From the NCBI GenBank assembly GCA_013398955.1, contig VWPU01018615.1:1-64000 (forward strand): a stretch of 64,000 nucleotides of DNA, in the 5' to 3' direction. The DNA is from Callaeas wilsoni. Its lineage: Eukaryota > Chordata > Aves > Passeriformes > Callaeidae. Position 1 is the first letter of the stretch, and every line of letters starts with the position of its first letter. The notes beneath the pieces were generated by a model. The model was not told the origin of the DNA, searched no databases, and saw only the letters and a program-made list of their open reading frames with translations. The translations under genes and the position numbers were made by a program. Positions 36,969 to 47,377 of the stretch are shown in pieces.

Positions 36969-38113
36969 GTAAGCAAGAATAAGAGGTGAAAGGATGAACC
37001 ATAATAGTGTGTTTGATTGCCAAAGGGTAGAGCTGGCCTACACAAAAAACAAGGCATCACAGATGCAAAAGTCAAGCAACGTGGTGAGAACGTGGTGGGT
37101 GTCCTCCTGGGTCACAGCTGATCCTGGCCAGATCACTTCTTGGGCATGCATCTCTTAACCCCCTTCTTAAAAGCATGGGAGTTGTGAGAGTGGGAATGAA
37201 AATGATAAGAAACAAGTGTGGGACAAACCAGTTTTGTTTAAAACAGATACCACCTTCTCTTTCCATAACGTCTCTCTGAGGGTTTTTTGGCATTAATTTT
37301 CTTGTGTTAACAAGTAACATGAGCTTCTCAGATAATCATTAGAACCTCAAAGTTGAAACTTGCAGAAAACTGTGGAATATACAATAAAATCACAAGAACT
37401 AGCAGGCAATACTGCAAGCATTTTAACACACTAGCACGTAAGAAGGGCAAGTGATGGAGAACCCCACTGCTGTTTATTTTACCTAGTTAATGATTTTTAG
37501 AGTACAATTTGCTCTATCAAATTGTTTAAAGAATGTTTGCTTTAAAATATCTCACTTTCTTCCATGTTTTTAAATGTCCTTCTAGCACATTTATATGGGC
37601 TCCATGAAAACCTTCATCAGCAGTGCAAGTTAGATGAGGTTTAGGGTCTGATTGTATGTTAATTATTTGCATAGAGACATTTTCTGAAGAGACAGGGGAA
37701 GGAATATACAGTAATTGTGGCCTGCCTCTAAAAATGGGACAGATTTACCAGAGGGGACAGTACTTATAACATCAAGAGACCTGTCAGTGTTAGTGCTTTG
37801 CCATCACATGTCTGTGTGGGTTCTTTCTCTGCCTCCACATCTACAGAAATCTGGGGATGTTTGCCCAGGGAAGGCAGCTCTTCATCTGATACAGAATTCA
37901 GGAGCTAATGCAGTTTGCTATTACTTTTTGAGCCAAACATTAGGAAAGAAAGAAAAAAAAAAAAAAAGAAAAATAGAAAGGAACAGGGCAATCTTGTAGG
38001 AGAGAAAACCTGGAGCTATTCTAGATTAACAATTTCCTCACAGAATTAAAGCTGAGACTTACCTGAAAATAAATTCACCTTTATGCTGAAATGAATTGTT
38101 CCCACAGATTTGT
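36969..38113. other. AT-rich non-coding stretch
   Basis: No gene is recognised. An A run lies at 37953-37967 within AGAAA-type purine sequence. On the minus strand a near-perfect donor TTTCAG|GTAAGTC lies at the 38061/38062 boundary, with a pyrimidine-rich strand (the complement of the G-run that starts at 38114) about 50 bases upstream of it; the matching acceptor is unclear. Confidence 0.35.
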
Positions 38114-38136
38114 GGGGGGAGGGAGGGTGGGAAGGG
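38114..38136 (+). other. Strong G-quadruplex motif
   Basis: Five runs of three or more G (six, three, three, three, three) are separated by single A, A, T and AA spacers, which fits the most stable class of intramolecular G-quadruplex. The opposite strand is a C-rich tract that could serve as a polypyrimidine tract upstream of the minus-strand donor at 38061. Confidence 0.8.
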
Positions 38137-39379
38137 TGAGTGTCACATCAATATAGCTACAGCTGGGTAACAGCTCTGCTAATGCTGTAGTGCAGATCGT
38201 CACATTACAAACTAGCTCTAAGATCTGGGCTCTTGTTTCTGCACAAGAACACTTGGTTCATTTACAGGTGTGATTCCTACCAGTTTATACCAGCATACCT
38301 GTAATACAGACACCTCTACAGATGTATGGAAGTTTCTCTGTGATGCTACACCTATTCCCATATGGAAATACTCTCATAGTGGGCAGACTCAGTACTGAAA
38401 TCAAACTGTTTCACATTATTTTCAGAATAATTTGGTGCTGCAGTGCTGCAGAGTGTCTGCTTCCAAATGCTGGTTGCTCTTCAAGCACCAGTTGCTGTTT
38501 TCCGGGATTTATGATCGAAAGAATTAAAACGAAAGAAAACTAAAATAGGTCTCCAAAGGATACTAATAGCTCCTTCAAGCTCTGCCACATTCTAGATCTT
38601 ATTATTACAGTAAAATATTCTTAAGGTAATAGATATGGCTCTCTAAATTTAAACATTTTTTCCCAAAAAGTAAATTCTAATTCATTATACAAATATTCCA
38701 TATTCCAAACACAACGATCCATGCAAATGATAACTAGGTGATCATTTGCCCCATTTGTATATATATTTAAAGAGCAGCTGAAAATTTGGGCCTTTGTAAA
38801 TGCATGTGCATGCCACAGTTTTGCAAATGTAGGACTAATGCCCTGGAAACATTCAAATGCCCTATGGCATCAGTGGGAATTGAGGGATTTCAGTGCTTGG
38901 CAGAACTGAGCCCTTTCTACATGTGGGTATAAACACATTTGCTTGCACATAGAGAGGTTCTGAATAAAACGCAGATGGTGGACAATAATTTCCTTTTCGT
39001 CTGGACATTCTCAGAGATGACATTCCTGAATATAATTTTAACGTTATAAGTTAAGATTTGGTAGTTCCTTTAAACACAGTTCATTTATTTTCTAAGGATT
39101 CTGGATTGTGACTCTCAGCAAACTAAGAAAACATATTTCCAGCCAGAAGACCAATCATAATATTAACTCTGTCACACTTGCCGATAACCTTTAAGGAAGC
39201 TTTACCTATTTATATCACAGCCACGAAAACACCCAAGAAGCACATTAATTAATAGTGATAATAAAAAATAAAGCCCTCAGTCATGTGTTCCATTCAGTCA
39301 CTTGCACACATATATTTTTAAAATGAACAAAATACATTTGCAGTTTGACAGGGAATTATTTTAAGGCCCTCGTATCCCT
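38137..39379. other. AT-rich non-coding stretch with a possible ancient repeat
   Basis: At about 38860-38925, GGCATCAGTGGGAATTGAGG followed by TTTCAGTGCTTGGCAGAACT and GAGCCC recalls the dispersed 'caatgggaattgagggtgctcagca...' elements of amniotes and may be related to 32548-32632; this is a weak call. No gene is recognised. Confidence 0.3.
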
Positions 39380-39720
39380 TAGAATCTCTTCTCACGTCTT
39401 TAGATGTCTGCCTTTCGCTCGCGCGGGCTGAAATGTCTAGACATCCAAATTAAGGAGTGACCAATCACTGACAGACTGATCTCTCTGCGTACAAGGTCAG
39501 CGCTACAGAGGCACACACGCTCGCACACGCACACATGCTGGCAGCAGGCACCGCGCAGGAGACCTTTATGTGTGCACAAAAATATTGATGTTGCTAAGTG
39601 ATACACAGGCAGCCACTGGCCATAAGTCTTTGTGTTTGTTTGTTTATCACTGTGTCTTCTTTCCCGAGTAAACAATGCAACGGTGATGCCGAGATGGAAG
39701 AACCCGTCTGAATTAAAACA
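39380..39720. promoter_or_regulatory. Probable conserved non-coding element (enhancer-like)
   Basis: The block retains CpGs and non-repetitive sequence inside AT-rich DNA. It contains the 12-base palindrome ATGTCTAGACAT (39433-39444), whose core GTCTAGAC is the classical palindromic SMAD-binding element; a CCAAT at 39461; TGTTTATC (39641-39648) and GTAAACA (39668-39674) forkhead-type sites; and AACAATG (39671-39677), a SOX-type site overlapping the second forkhead site. A 91-codon minus frame here has no domain. The call rests on texture and motifs. Confidence 0.4.
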
Positions 39721-41204
39721 GCTATGGAACCTAATTTATTATGTCTGCATGGTATCAACCTATTGCTTTTTTTTTTTTCCCTGATTTTGTTCTGTTAAGT
39801 CAGAAGGAAAAAATTTAGGAGGGACTTGAAAGCACACATGTCCCGAATGGTCCCAATTATCCTACTTTTCTTCAGTTAAACAATAAAAACAATTTATTTG
39901 CAAAGGTCCCTCTGCATCTTAAGCTTGCTGACACCAGATTTAAGGAAAATTTTTTATATTAAAATAAAAGTCCTGTATTAAATTCATATGCGTAGTCACT
40001 GGAATAAGCGGCAACCTGACAATAGTATCTCATCACACCACATAATAAGTGTGGATAGACTTTCCTTATCTAAAAATTCAGTCCAGTTCCATTCAGTTCA
40101 ATCCCCTCAAAACGAACACACACACACACAAAACTTATTTGAGTCATCCCAAATTTGAAAAACTATCTTTTGTAGTACTAAGAGTAGGTTTTTGGAAGCA
40201 CAGTTGTCCATGACACAGGTCCTGTTCAGAGTTTTCAAAATAAGTTGGCTTTCTTGACTTCAAGGGAGTCAGAGTATGGAGAAGCTGGGTTTCCTTAATC
40301 ACCTCTCTTGGCTGCCTTTCAAGGCTTCTGGGGTGTCCTAGCAGTGCTGCAGACCTCCAAGCTTGTGAGCCCCCTGATCAATGCAGCTCCCCAGGGGAGG
40401 TGCCCAGGTGAGATCCTGGGAAGCTCTCCAAATGGAGGTCCCAGACTTCGCTGCACTGTCCACAAGCATGTTGGGAGGGAATTGGCCCAGTCTCCTCCTG
40501 GAAGTTTCCACATTCCCAGAAATTTTTACAGTCAACATGGTAGACCAATAGGTTGCAAATCCTTTTTTTCAACAGAAAAATAATTCACAGAGCTTTGCCA
40601 TTGCAAGGACACCACTGAAGTGAGGCTGCTCTGCCTCTCACCTACAGGCAGTGCTACTGACACCTGAAACTACACAGAACATATTATTAGGAAAATAGTG
40701 AGTGTATTTTGACTTTGATTTTATTTTAGCAGCAAGTTACAAAGATTACTACCAATGGCAACTGGCTGTGGGAAGCACCCCTTGAGGAACATTTCAAAAT
40801 CTTTTACACTCTACTGGAACAGCAAAAGCCTGCCCAGCAATATAAAGATGAAAATGAGCTGAGAACTAATGTAAAACAGTAATTCAGGTAACTTGGTTTT
40901 GGTTTCACTCTAGGTTCCTACAAGTCATGTAATAAATCACAAGACAGCCGTAAACTTCTAGGTTTAATTGTCATGCACATACCAGTTTCTCCCAAACTCT
41001 GTTTCTCCCTTTCCCAGTAAAGCATCAGCCAATTTACAAACCCACTATTCTGCCGAGTGACTACATTTTGGATGTCTTGATACATAACCATACCCAAAAG
41101 CAGTGCTGCTCCCAACCATCTTCCATTTAGCCACCCGAACCAGATATGGCAGCCATCAGTCCAGCAGGGACAGGACAGCTCGGTCCCTTCCTCCCTACAT
41201 TAGT
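39721..41204. other. AT-rich non-coding stretch
   Basis: No gene is recognised. A T run lies at 39768-39778 and a short (AC)7 at 40116-40130. Overlapping 64-91 codon frames at 40308-40583 on both strands reflect a mildly GC-rich patch. Confidence 0.35.
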
Positions 41205-41290
41205 AATTTGCCAGATTAGTCACCAGCCCTCCTCTGTCCCAGTTTGTCCATCTGTACAAAGTTAATTGTAACAATATCTTCCAAGCAAAA
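41205..41290 (+). repeat. Possible MIR-type SINE relic
   Basis: CCTCTGTCCCAGTTTGTCC and ATCTGTACAAAGTTAATTG match in order the MIR segment ending 'cctctgtgcctcagtttccccatctgtaaaatgg'. Similarity covers about 45 bases, with weaker support upstream. Boundaries are approximate. Confidence 0.42.
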
Positions 41291-43683
41291 AGCACTGCTT
41301 TAGATTCCATAGATCAAAGACCAGAAATGGCCCTGTTCTGGACAAAAGCAATTCTTTGCCTTATTCCTGAGCTGCTTGCATGGCCAGCACTGGGACCAGA
41401 CCACTCCTTTGGTAATCACAAAGTAAGTGTACTAATCCGTATTCACCCAATCAGTACTTTCCATTAAAACATTATTTTTGAAGATGTGCTCTGGACAAAT
41501 ACTTGAGTCGTGGGGTGACGAAAGAAGAGTGAAATGTGGACATAAATAAAACATATTTTCCTCAGAAAAGATGTAGGTTAATTAGAAATGTTCTTTTCTA
41601 AGAGATTTCTATTTGTAGGAAGAATGAGATGCTGCAAAGAACAGGCACTACATCGAAGGACCCAACTTGCCTTAAACTACAACATAACCTCTCAGGCAAT
41701 CAACACACACTGTGAAGAGCACATAATCACATATGAACTTATTTATATTGCTCTTCCTCTTTTCTTAAAAAGCATTTTACATCTCACTAAAATCCTAATT
41801 GTCCTACTGAAAGTTCACGCTTCTGATTTTGTGCAGAGGAGAAAGTTTATTCACAAATAAACCTTTCAGGATGGAAAAGTGACAAGGAAGAAAAGATCAA
41901 GTCAGACAAGTATAACTGGAAACTCAGATGTAAAGATTTCAGATATTTCAAAAGATGTCTTGATAGGTATATTCCCACCTCATTCCAAGCAAATAAGATT
42001 AGCATGTATTACTGAGAATTTTATGCCTCAGTAGAAGGCCCTAATTATATTTCACACTGCTCTGAAGATTCCTGTAATATACACACATCTTTAATGTGGA
42101 ATTTTATACCCTATTTATAGCATATAGGCTCTTTTTGATATTATTACTTTTCTATGAAAGTTCCTTTGAAGTCAGGTAATTACCTTAAGCGAAATATTTA
42201 GCCTGTTGTGAGAACTGAACCATAAGATTGTGTAGAACAAGTAAGTCATCATGTAGCTAAATATAAAGGTTTCCGAGCCACAAGTGGGGATGGAAACATT
42301 AATTACGAAGACAAAGCCAAGCACGCATTTTAAAAGTAATTTAAAGTGAAAGCTGATAAATCTGTATGGTGCTACACTGTGTTTCATTCATGTCCCTAAA
42401 AACTATTTGAGCTAAGCACTAAGGAGAGTAAAAGCATTTCATTGCTACTTACTGTCCTTAGTAAAGCCACAGAACTGGCCAGAGTCAGGCTGTAACTGTG
42501 AAGAGCTCAGGAGGAGTTGCAAAAATGGCTAATCTGCAGAATCTTATCCCCAACCAGAAATGGTGCATCATTAAAGACTTGCAAATCTCGATTCTTCCGT
42601 ACTAGATGAATGTGTCTCTCTGAAAAGCTATGATGAATCTCTTTAGTGGGATAAATCATAGAATCAAATTACGTATGGCTACCATATATCAATATACAAA
42701 GTTATGTCATTTTTGTATTGCATTTGATCTAGGACTGAACCATGACCATTTTTATTTGACAGCAGTGTTTTAAAGACACATCACTTGCAGTGACAAGTCA
42801 CCAGCAGATTCCCCTCTTCACCTCCTCAGGCACAGTTCCTTGAAAATACCTAAAAGTACAGGATGTTAAAAAACGATGCCATATGGATCTGCAATTTGTC
42901 ATGCAAACGTTGTCCCTCATAAGCGATGCATAGCATAACACATGAAACCAAAATTTCAAGATGTAACAGAGCCATACGTACTGTGCATGCACTCACACAT
43001 ACACAAGACCAGTCAGGCAATGCAGGACCACAAAACCAATTTATTATCATTTTTCACAGTGGGAACAAATTCACCTAATCTGCTGCATCCAGACAGGTTC
43101 TCCCAAATGCATGCACTTCAGTAATCTGAGAATTAAAACTGCTGTTTCTCTTATATTTTTTGCCCAAGCAAAAGTCTAGCTTCATATTAAGAATGCTTAA
43201 TAAAACCAACACACATTAAAAACAGTCAGCAGGGAGTGCTGCAATTAGATGCTTGCACAGTGCTTCCCTCTGTGCCTACATGCAAATAATTTTCATCGTA
43301 TATGGTCTTTCAGAATCTTCATCATGGTGCTGCAGGAAGAGAGACCTCCTCCCTTTTTTGTTCATGTGAGATGTAAATATAAGGCCATTGCTTATTGCCA
43401 TTAGTTTATAGAATAAAAGTACTTGTAAATTGGCCAAAAATATAAACCTCTTCACTCCACGTAGGATCTTGTTATAGTCTAACTGAAGACACTGATACTG
43501 CGGTTTCATCCCCCAAAACTTGGGGGTAGAGGAAAGACTAGGACTAAAAAGGCAGATGAGATATGGGTCCATAAGGATGCATAAAATGCTCGAAGAAACA
43601 TTTAAGATGACAGAAGTATCTACATAGATTATATTAAACATTTTCCTTTATGGAATATAAAAATGCTATTGAGTATGTTCTTT
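41291..43683. other. AT-rich non-coding stretch
   Basis: No gene is recognised. A 121-codon minus frame at 43276-43641 is long for AT-rich DNA but shows no domain or convincing start context. A strong G-run follows at 43686. Confidence 0.35.
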
Positions 43684-43685
43684 TC

Positions 43686-43702
43686 GGGGGGGGTGGGAGG
43701 GG
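43686..43702 (+). other. G-quadruplex-prone G run
   Basis: Eight G, T, three G, A and four G can form a G-quadruplex because the long first run can be split into two tracts. It lies about 100 bases before the TATA-like box at 43801. Confidence 0.6.
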
Positions 43703-43800
43703 AATGTTTGGACTAATAAGGGCAATCACAGGGAAGACAGGCGTAGAATATCCTCTCTATTGAGTTAGATGCAAAATTTACTGATTGCTGTGGGATTCTC

Positions 43801-43809
43801 TATATAAAG
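43801..43809 (+). promoter_or_regulatory. TATA-like box
   Basis: TATATAAAG is close to the TATA consensus and is followed by CCGG and a duplicated GAGTCTACT/GAGTCTACA. A start site would be expected near 43830. No exon or CpG island follows at once, and AT-rich DNA produces such boxes by chance. Confidence 0.2.
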
Positions 43810-44090
43810 CCGGAGTCTACTGAGTCTACAGAATGCTTCGTGTTCTCAGCGTCATTCCTTCCATCTGAGCGAATGACACTCAGCATTTTATAGGAGCAAC
43901 TCTTCCATTGTGTAAAATTGCCTGCACATAACTTTGTTACAACGTCTGCAATTCTCTGTGTTCATATTCTTCCTTCCTGGAGTAAACTACTGAAGGGACT
44001 GCAGCATGTACATGAAAGAAACCAAACTGTCAGGAGGAAACTTTAGGAGAGAATAGGAGAAAGGCTCTGAACGGCAGGCTCACAGAAAGG

Positions 44091-44195
44091 TTGAGGGAAG
44101 GAGGGACCTCTGGAGGTCATTTCGTCCAACCTGCCCCTGCTCAAGCAGGGCCACCCAGAGCCCGTTGCTCACAGCTGTGTCTGACTTCTTCCAGC
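44091..44195 (-). repeat. CR1 LINE 3' end fragment
   Basis: CACAGAAAGGTTGAGGGAAG, then GGACCTCTGGAGGTCATTTC, then TCCAACCTGCCCCTGCTCAA and GCAGGGCCACCCAGAGCC match the reversed CR1 3' consensus almost base for base. The element is on the minus strand and 5'-truncated beyond about 44195. It is the youngest-looking CR1 copy in the window. Confidence 0.93.
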
Positions 44196-44734
44196 CTTGC
44201 TCTGAAAATTAGGGGCTCAGTTTGAGGGGAATAATTGCAGCTGTCTCACCTCACCCTAGGGATGCTACGGGACACAGTCCTTTCCTGAACCACTTCCAGA
44301 GCTCATCTTTTATGAAAATTTCAACCTTTCTTTAAAGACTTCCAGTCAGAGCCTGGTGGTATTTGACATCAGCTTTTCTGATGCCACAGCCTGACAAAGG
44401 AGAATCCCATTTTGTCAGAGCTTTGTTCCCACTGCCGTATCCTAGCCTGCAAACATAGCAAAATGTCTCTACCAGAAGCGAGTATGCAAACAAACAAAAA
44501 AATGCTGCAAAAATATTCAGTGTGAAAGAAGACCGCACCCACCATCTAGGTCTGTCCAAGTCCATCTTTTCAACGTATTTATATCCTCATGTTGCAGGTT
44601 TGTCGGTTTATTAATTGAAAATTTGTCTGTGAGAGTCTCTTGCACGTTCGTTACAGTCTTTATAAAGATATTCCTTGCAAATGCCTTGAGGTCACACTTA
44701 AAACCGTGGTGTGAACTATGCCAGACATCGAATT
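44196..44734. other. Non-coding spacer
   Basis: No gene is recognised. Short minus frames (44332-44565, 44517-44846) have no domain. Composition rises toward the CpG-rich patch that follows. Confidence 0.35.
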
Positions 44735-45015
44735 TGTGAAGGAGCTCCTCCCGGGCCCGTGCGTGCTGTCTGCCTCTCCGCGCAGAGCAGTTCCGAGGGG
44801 AGGTGCAACTACAGCAGGCCCTTCCCTGACGCCGAGCAGCCGCCACGTCTCCTCTCGGTCACGGCTGATTCCCACAAGATGGCACGGCACAATTTAATCT
44901 GAGTTTAATCTGAGATTTTAAACGATGACTCCTTTACTGACGCAAAAGTCTGCCAGCGCACTGCCTCGCTACACATCTCTCACGATTCGCTCCTCTCACG
45001 GAGCGTCTTTGCAAT
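44735..45015. promoter_or_regulatory. Small CpG-rich patch
   Basis: Roughly twenty CpGs fall in 280 bases, in two clusters (44745-44890 and 44930-45010). A YY1-like AAGATGGC lies near 44876. Between the clusters TTTAATCTGAG is duplicated in tandem (44893-44914). It may be a minor CpG island or a CpG-rich old repeat; no exon or splice frame supports a first exon. Confidence 0.35.
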
Positions 45016-45954
45016 TTTCCCTGGATCAAAACATTGCCAGTCTCTCCCTGCTGACAGCAGAGCACTTGTTTCTTTAGAGCTCTTCAGCAAAACAAAGTTG
45101 CATTGACTTGGAAATAAAGGTAGTTTTAGGTTGTATGATCTACCTGAAACACCACTCAGGCAGTGAAACATTGAAATGGTAAGGAGTTGAAAATAAAAGG
45201 AAAAAAAAAAAAGACGTAAATTAAAAGTGTGGTTTTGGTTTGGTTTAAGGTTTTTCAGCTTTCGTTCTTGTCAGTGCTACTAGTGCTTTGATTTAGATCA
45301 GTTTTGAAATCTTTAGCAAGAAATTTAAACTAAAATGGAAAATTAACACTGGCTTATCAGTACAGCCCCTCAAATACACAAAATCTCCAATCATAAATTG
45401 GAAAAAGAAGAATACAATGAAATTTCTTGTAGCCATGCATGTAGTTGGAGAGAAAAACAAGCTTTTGCCAAAAGTTAAGTAAAGGTTTCCCCTTCTTTTC
45501 ACTATCTTTATGGTTTCTACCACCTTTTCTGCCTCAGCCAATATTTCAGCTGTCTATCTGGGAGCATTCTGCAGAGAAGATCCCACGCTGCTGGATGTGT
45601 CCCTGCCTGTCCACAGCTGGGGAGAAAACAGTTAAGTTCAGCAGCAAAGCGACAAGAGAGGCAGCAGCCTCCGGCAGCCATGGGAACAACAATTTCTACA
45701 GACTAGAAGCTAAAATTTCAGAGGGAAATAATCCCAACTGTCATAGCCAGGTCAGAGAGCAGGCCCCAATGGCACTGGCTTGAGTTTTAAGGCAAAATGT
45801 TAGTGGAGACATGTGTGGACCTGACTTTACCATCCTCTGAAGGGCCATAATAATGACATCCACATACCTGCAAGAGGTAATAAAACAAAGCAGGAATTTT
45901 GCCTGCACAAAATGTAAACATCAAAACAGATGGCGCAGTTATGTTAATCAGTTA
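45016..45954. other. AT-rich non-coding spacer
   Basis: An A run lies near 45201-45212. On the minus strand a strong donor CTTGCAG|GTATGTG lies at about 45865, but no convincing acceptor partner was found. No gene is recognised. Confidence 0.35.
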
Positions 45955-46012
45955 ATGTTTGCAGGGTGCTTTGAAGATGCAAAGCACTGTAAAGGTACTA
46001 AATACTTACAGT
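45955..46012 (+). repeat. Possible ancient SINE 3' end
   Basis: GGGTGCTTTGAAGATGCAAA, then GCACTGTAAAGGTACTAAAT recalls the 'gcgctttg-gat ... aaagcgctatataaatgcaa' tail of ancient amniote SINE/LINE pairs. The match is loose and the family is not certain. Confidence 0.3.
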
Positions 46013-47204
46013 CTTGTCTAGACATCATCAAGCTAATTTTTAGATTGCAGCCTTTTCAGGCCAAACAGAACCTCTCTGTATATGGTTGCACTGTTCCTTC
46101 TGTAGCAGGCTCCAATCTCAGGATGTTTGCAAGAGAGGAATAACAGAGGAGCAGCTCCTGGAGATGGAAAGCCCAAGCCAACAGCTCCTGCTAAAGCAGC
46201 AGGAAGTAGCACAGTAGCACAGCAGTGAGTAGGGCTAAGTATCATCAGGGAATCAGATGGAAGTCAAAATGTACTAGAACAGATTTCACCAGAGAAACAG
46301 GTAAAGATTGAGGCTGTCACAACAGATAATCCCTTAAAAACCAGTTTGCAATGATGGTGAGAACTGTTTACTTGCACTAACAAGCCCTGATGAGAAAAAT
46401 CCATCTTTGACAGAATAAACTATGTATGTAGACTTAACAGAGCTGTGAGAAGTGCAGAGGCAATCTTCATCATCCATAGTCCAAGTATGGAATTTAACAA
46501 AGTGAGTTATGAACAATGAGATCACAGATTTTTTTGAGGTTTGGGAAAAATCCATCTAAACCATTTCAAAACTCACACTTTTTATTTGCTCTAAGGAATG
46601 TGAAATGCAAATAAAATTAAACTCCAGGGGCTTATTCTGCAATAAGCAAGCCTTCTGTGTCAGATTGCCTTGCAACCTAACCCAAACCTTACTATTCTGA
46701 CATTAAGAAACCACAGATCTGAGAAACCTTTTCCACTCACATTTCCTCATCAGCTCAGACTTTAAATGGGGAAAGAAGTCTGGTGTTATACAAAAGGTGC
46801 AGACAGCTGAAACACGTAATCCTTATTCATACCCTAAAAATAGACCCTAACTGACCACCCAGTGCATAACCAGTGCTACTGAGCATGGAGTTGGAGTTGG
46901 AGATTTCAGTTCAGCTGCTAGCTTGGGGGTAGGTGAGGAGCTGGCATGTGCAGCCAGCTTCCAGTGCCTCTGAAACAGCCCCCCTGACCCATTCTGAGGT
47001 AAAATGTAGAAGATCCACAGGGGAATAGCATCCCTTTGCCTTGAACAGAAGCTCAGCTCTGGTCAGGGGGCTTGGAGTCAGGATAGAAAAGATTAAAGGA
47101 AGAGAGGTGTGTTTGTGTTCAGGAAATTGATCTTTTTTACCCTAAAAATAAAACTTTTTTTTTAAACTTTTTTTTTTTTTTACACCTTTCCCCCCACCCC
47201 CCAG
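46013..47204. other. AT-rich non-coding stretch
   Basis: GTCTAGAC lies at 46016-46023. Towards the end T runs (47152-47162, 47168-47181) pass into a C-rich tract (47190-47202), together forming a long polypyrimidine tract before the exon candidate at 47205. No gene is recognised otherwise. Confidence 0.35.
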
Positions 47205-47377
47205 ATTGGAGGAAAAGATGGCTTTATTCTTGTTTGCACTTTTGAACCATCCTCCGAAATCTACCTTCTTCCTGTGCTGGAGGAGTATGCCAGGGGTCTG
47301 CAAGTAACTCACTATTCTCATAAACAGCTGTATAAGAAAAGTCCTGTGCTATAGACTCACTTGAATACTAATGACAG
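47205..47377 (+). other. Candidate 173-nt exon behind a long polypyrimidine tract
   Basis: The acceptor is unusually strong: about 35 bases of T and C end in CCAG at 47204. The donor GACAG|GTAAGG follows 47377. Frame one is open for 49 codons (begins IGGKDGFILVCTFEPSSEIY) and then meets TAG at 47352-47354, 23 nt before the donor; the other frames stop sooner. It could be a last coding exon followed by a 3' UTR intron, a non-coding exon, or chance next to a simple-sequence tract. The peptide is not recognised. Confidence 0.2.

Noticed and set aside
43276..43641. 121-codon minus-strand open frame
   Set aside because: Hydrophobic AT-driven composition, no domain, no splice or promoter support.
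45913..45922. TGTAAACATC, the 5' end of the miR-30 family
   Set aside because: Only the seed region matches; downstream bases differ and no hairpin partner is seen.
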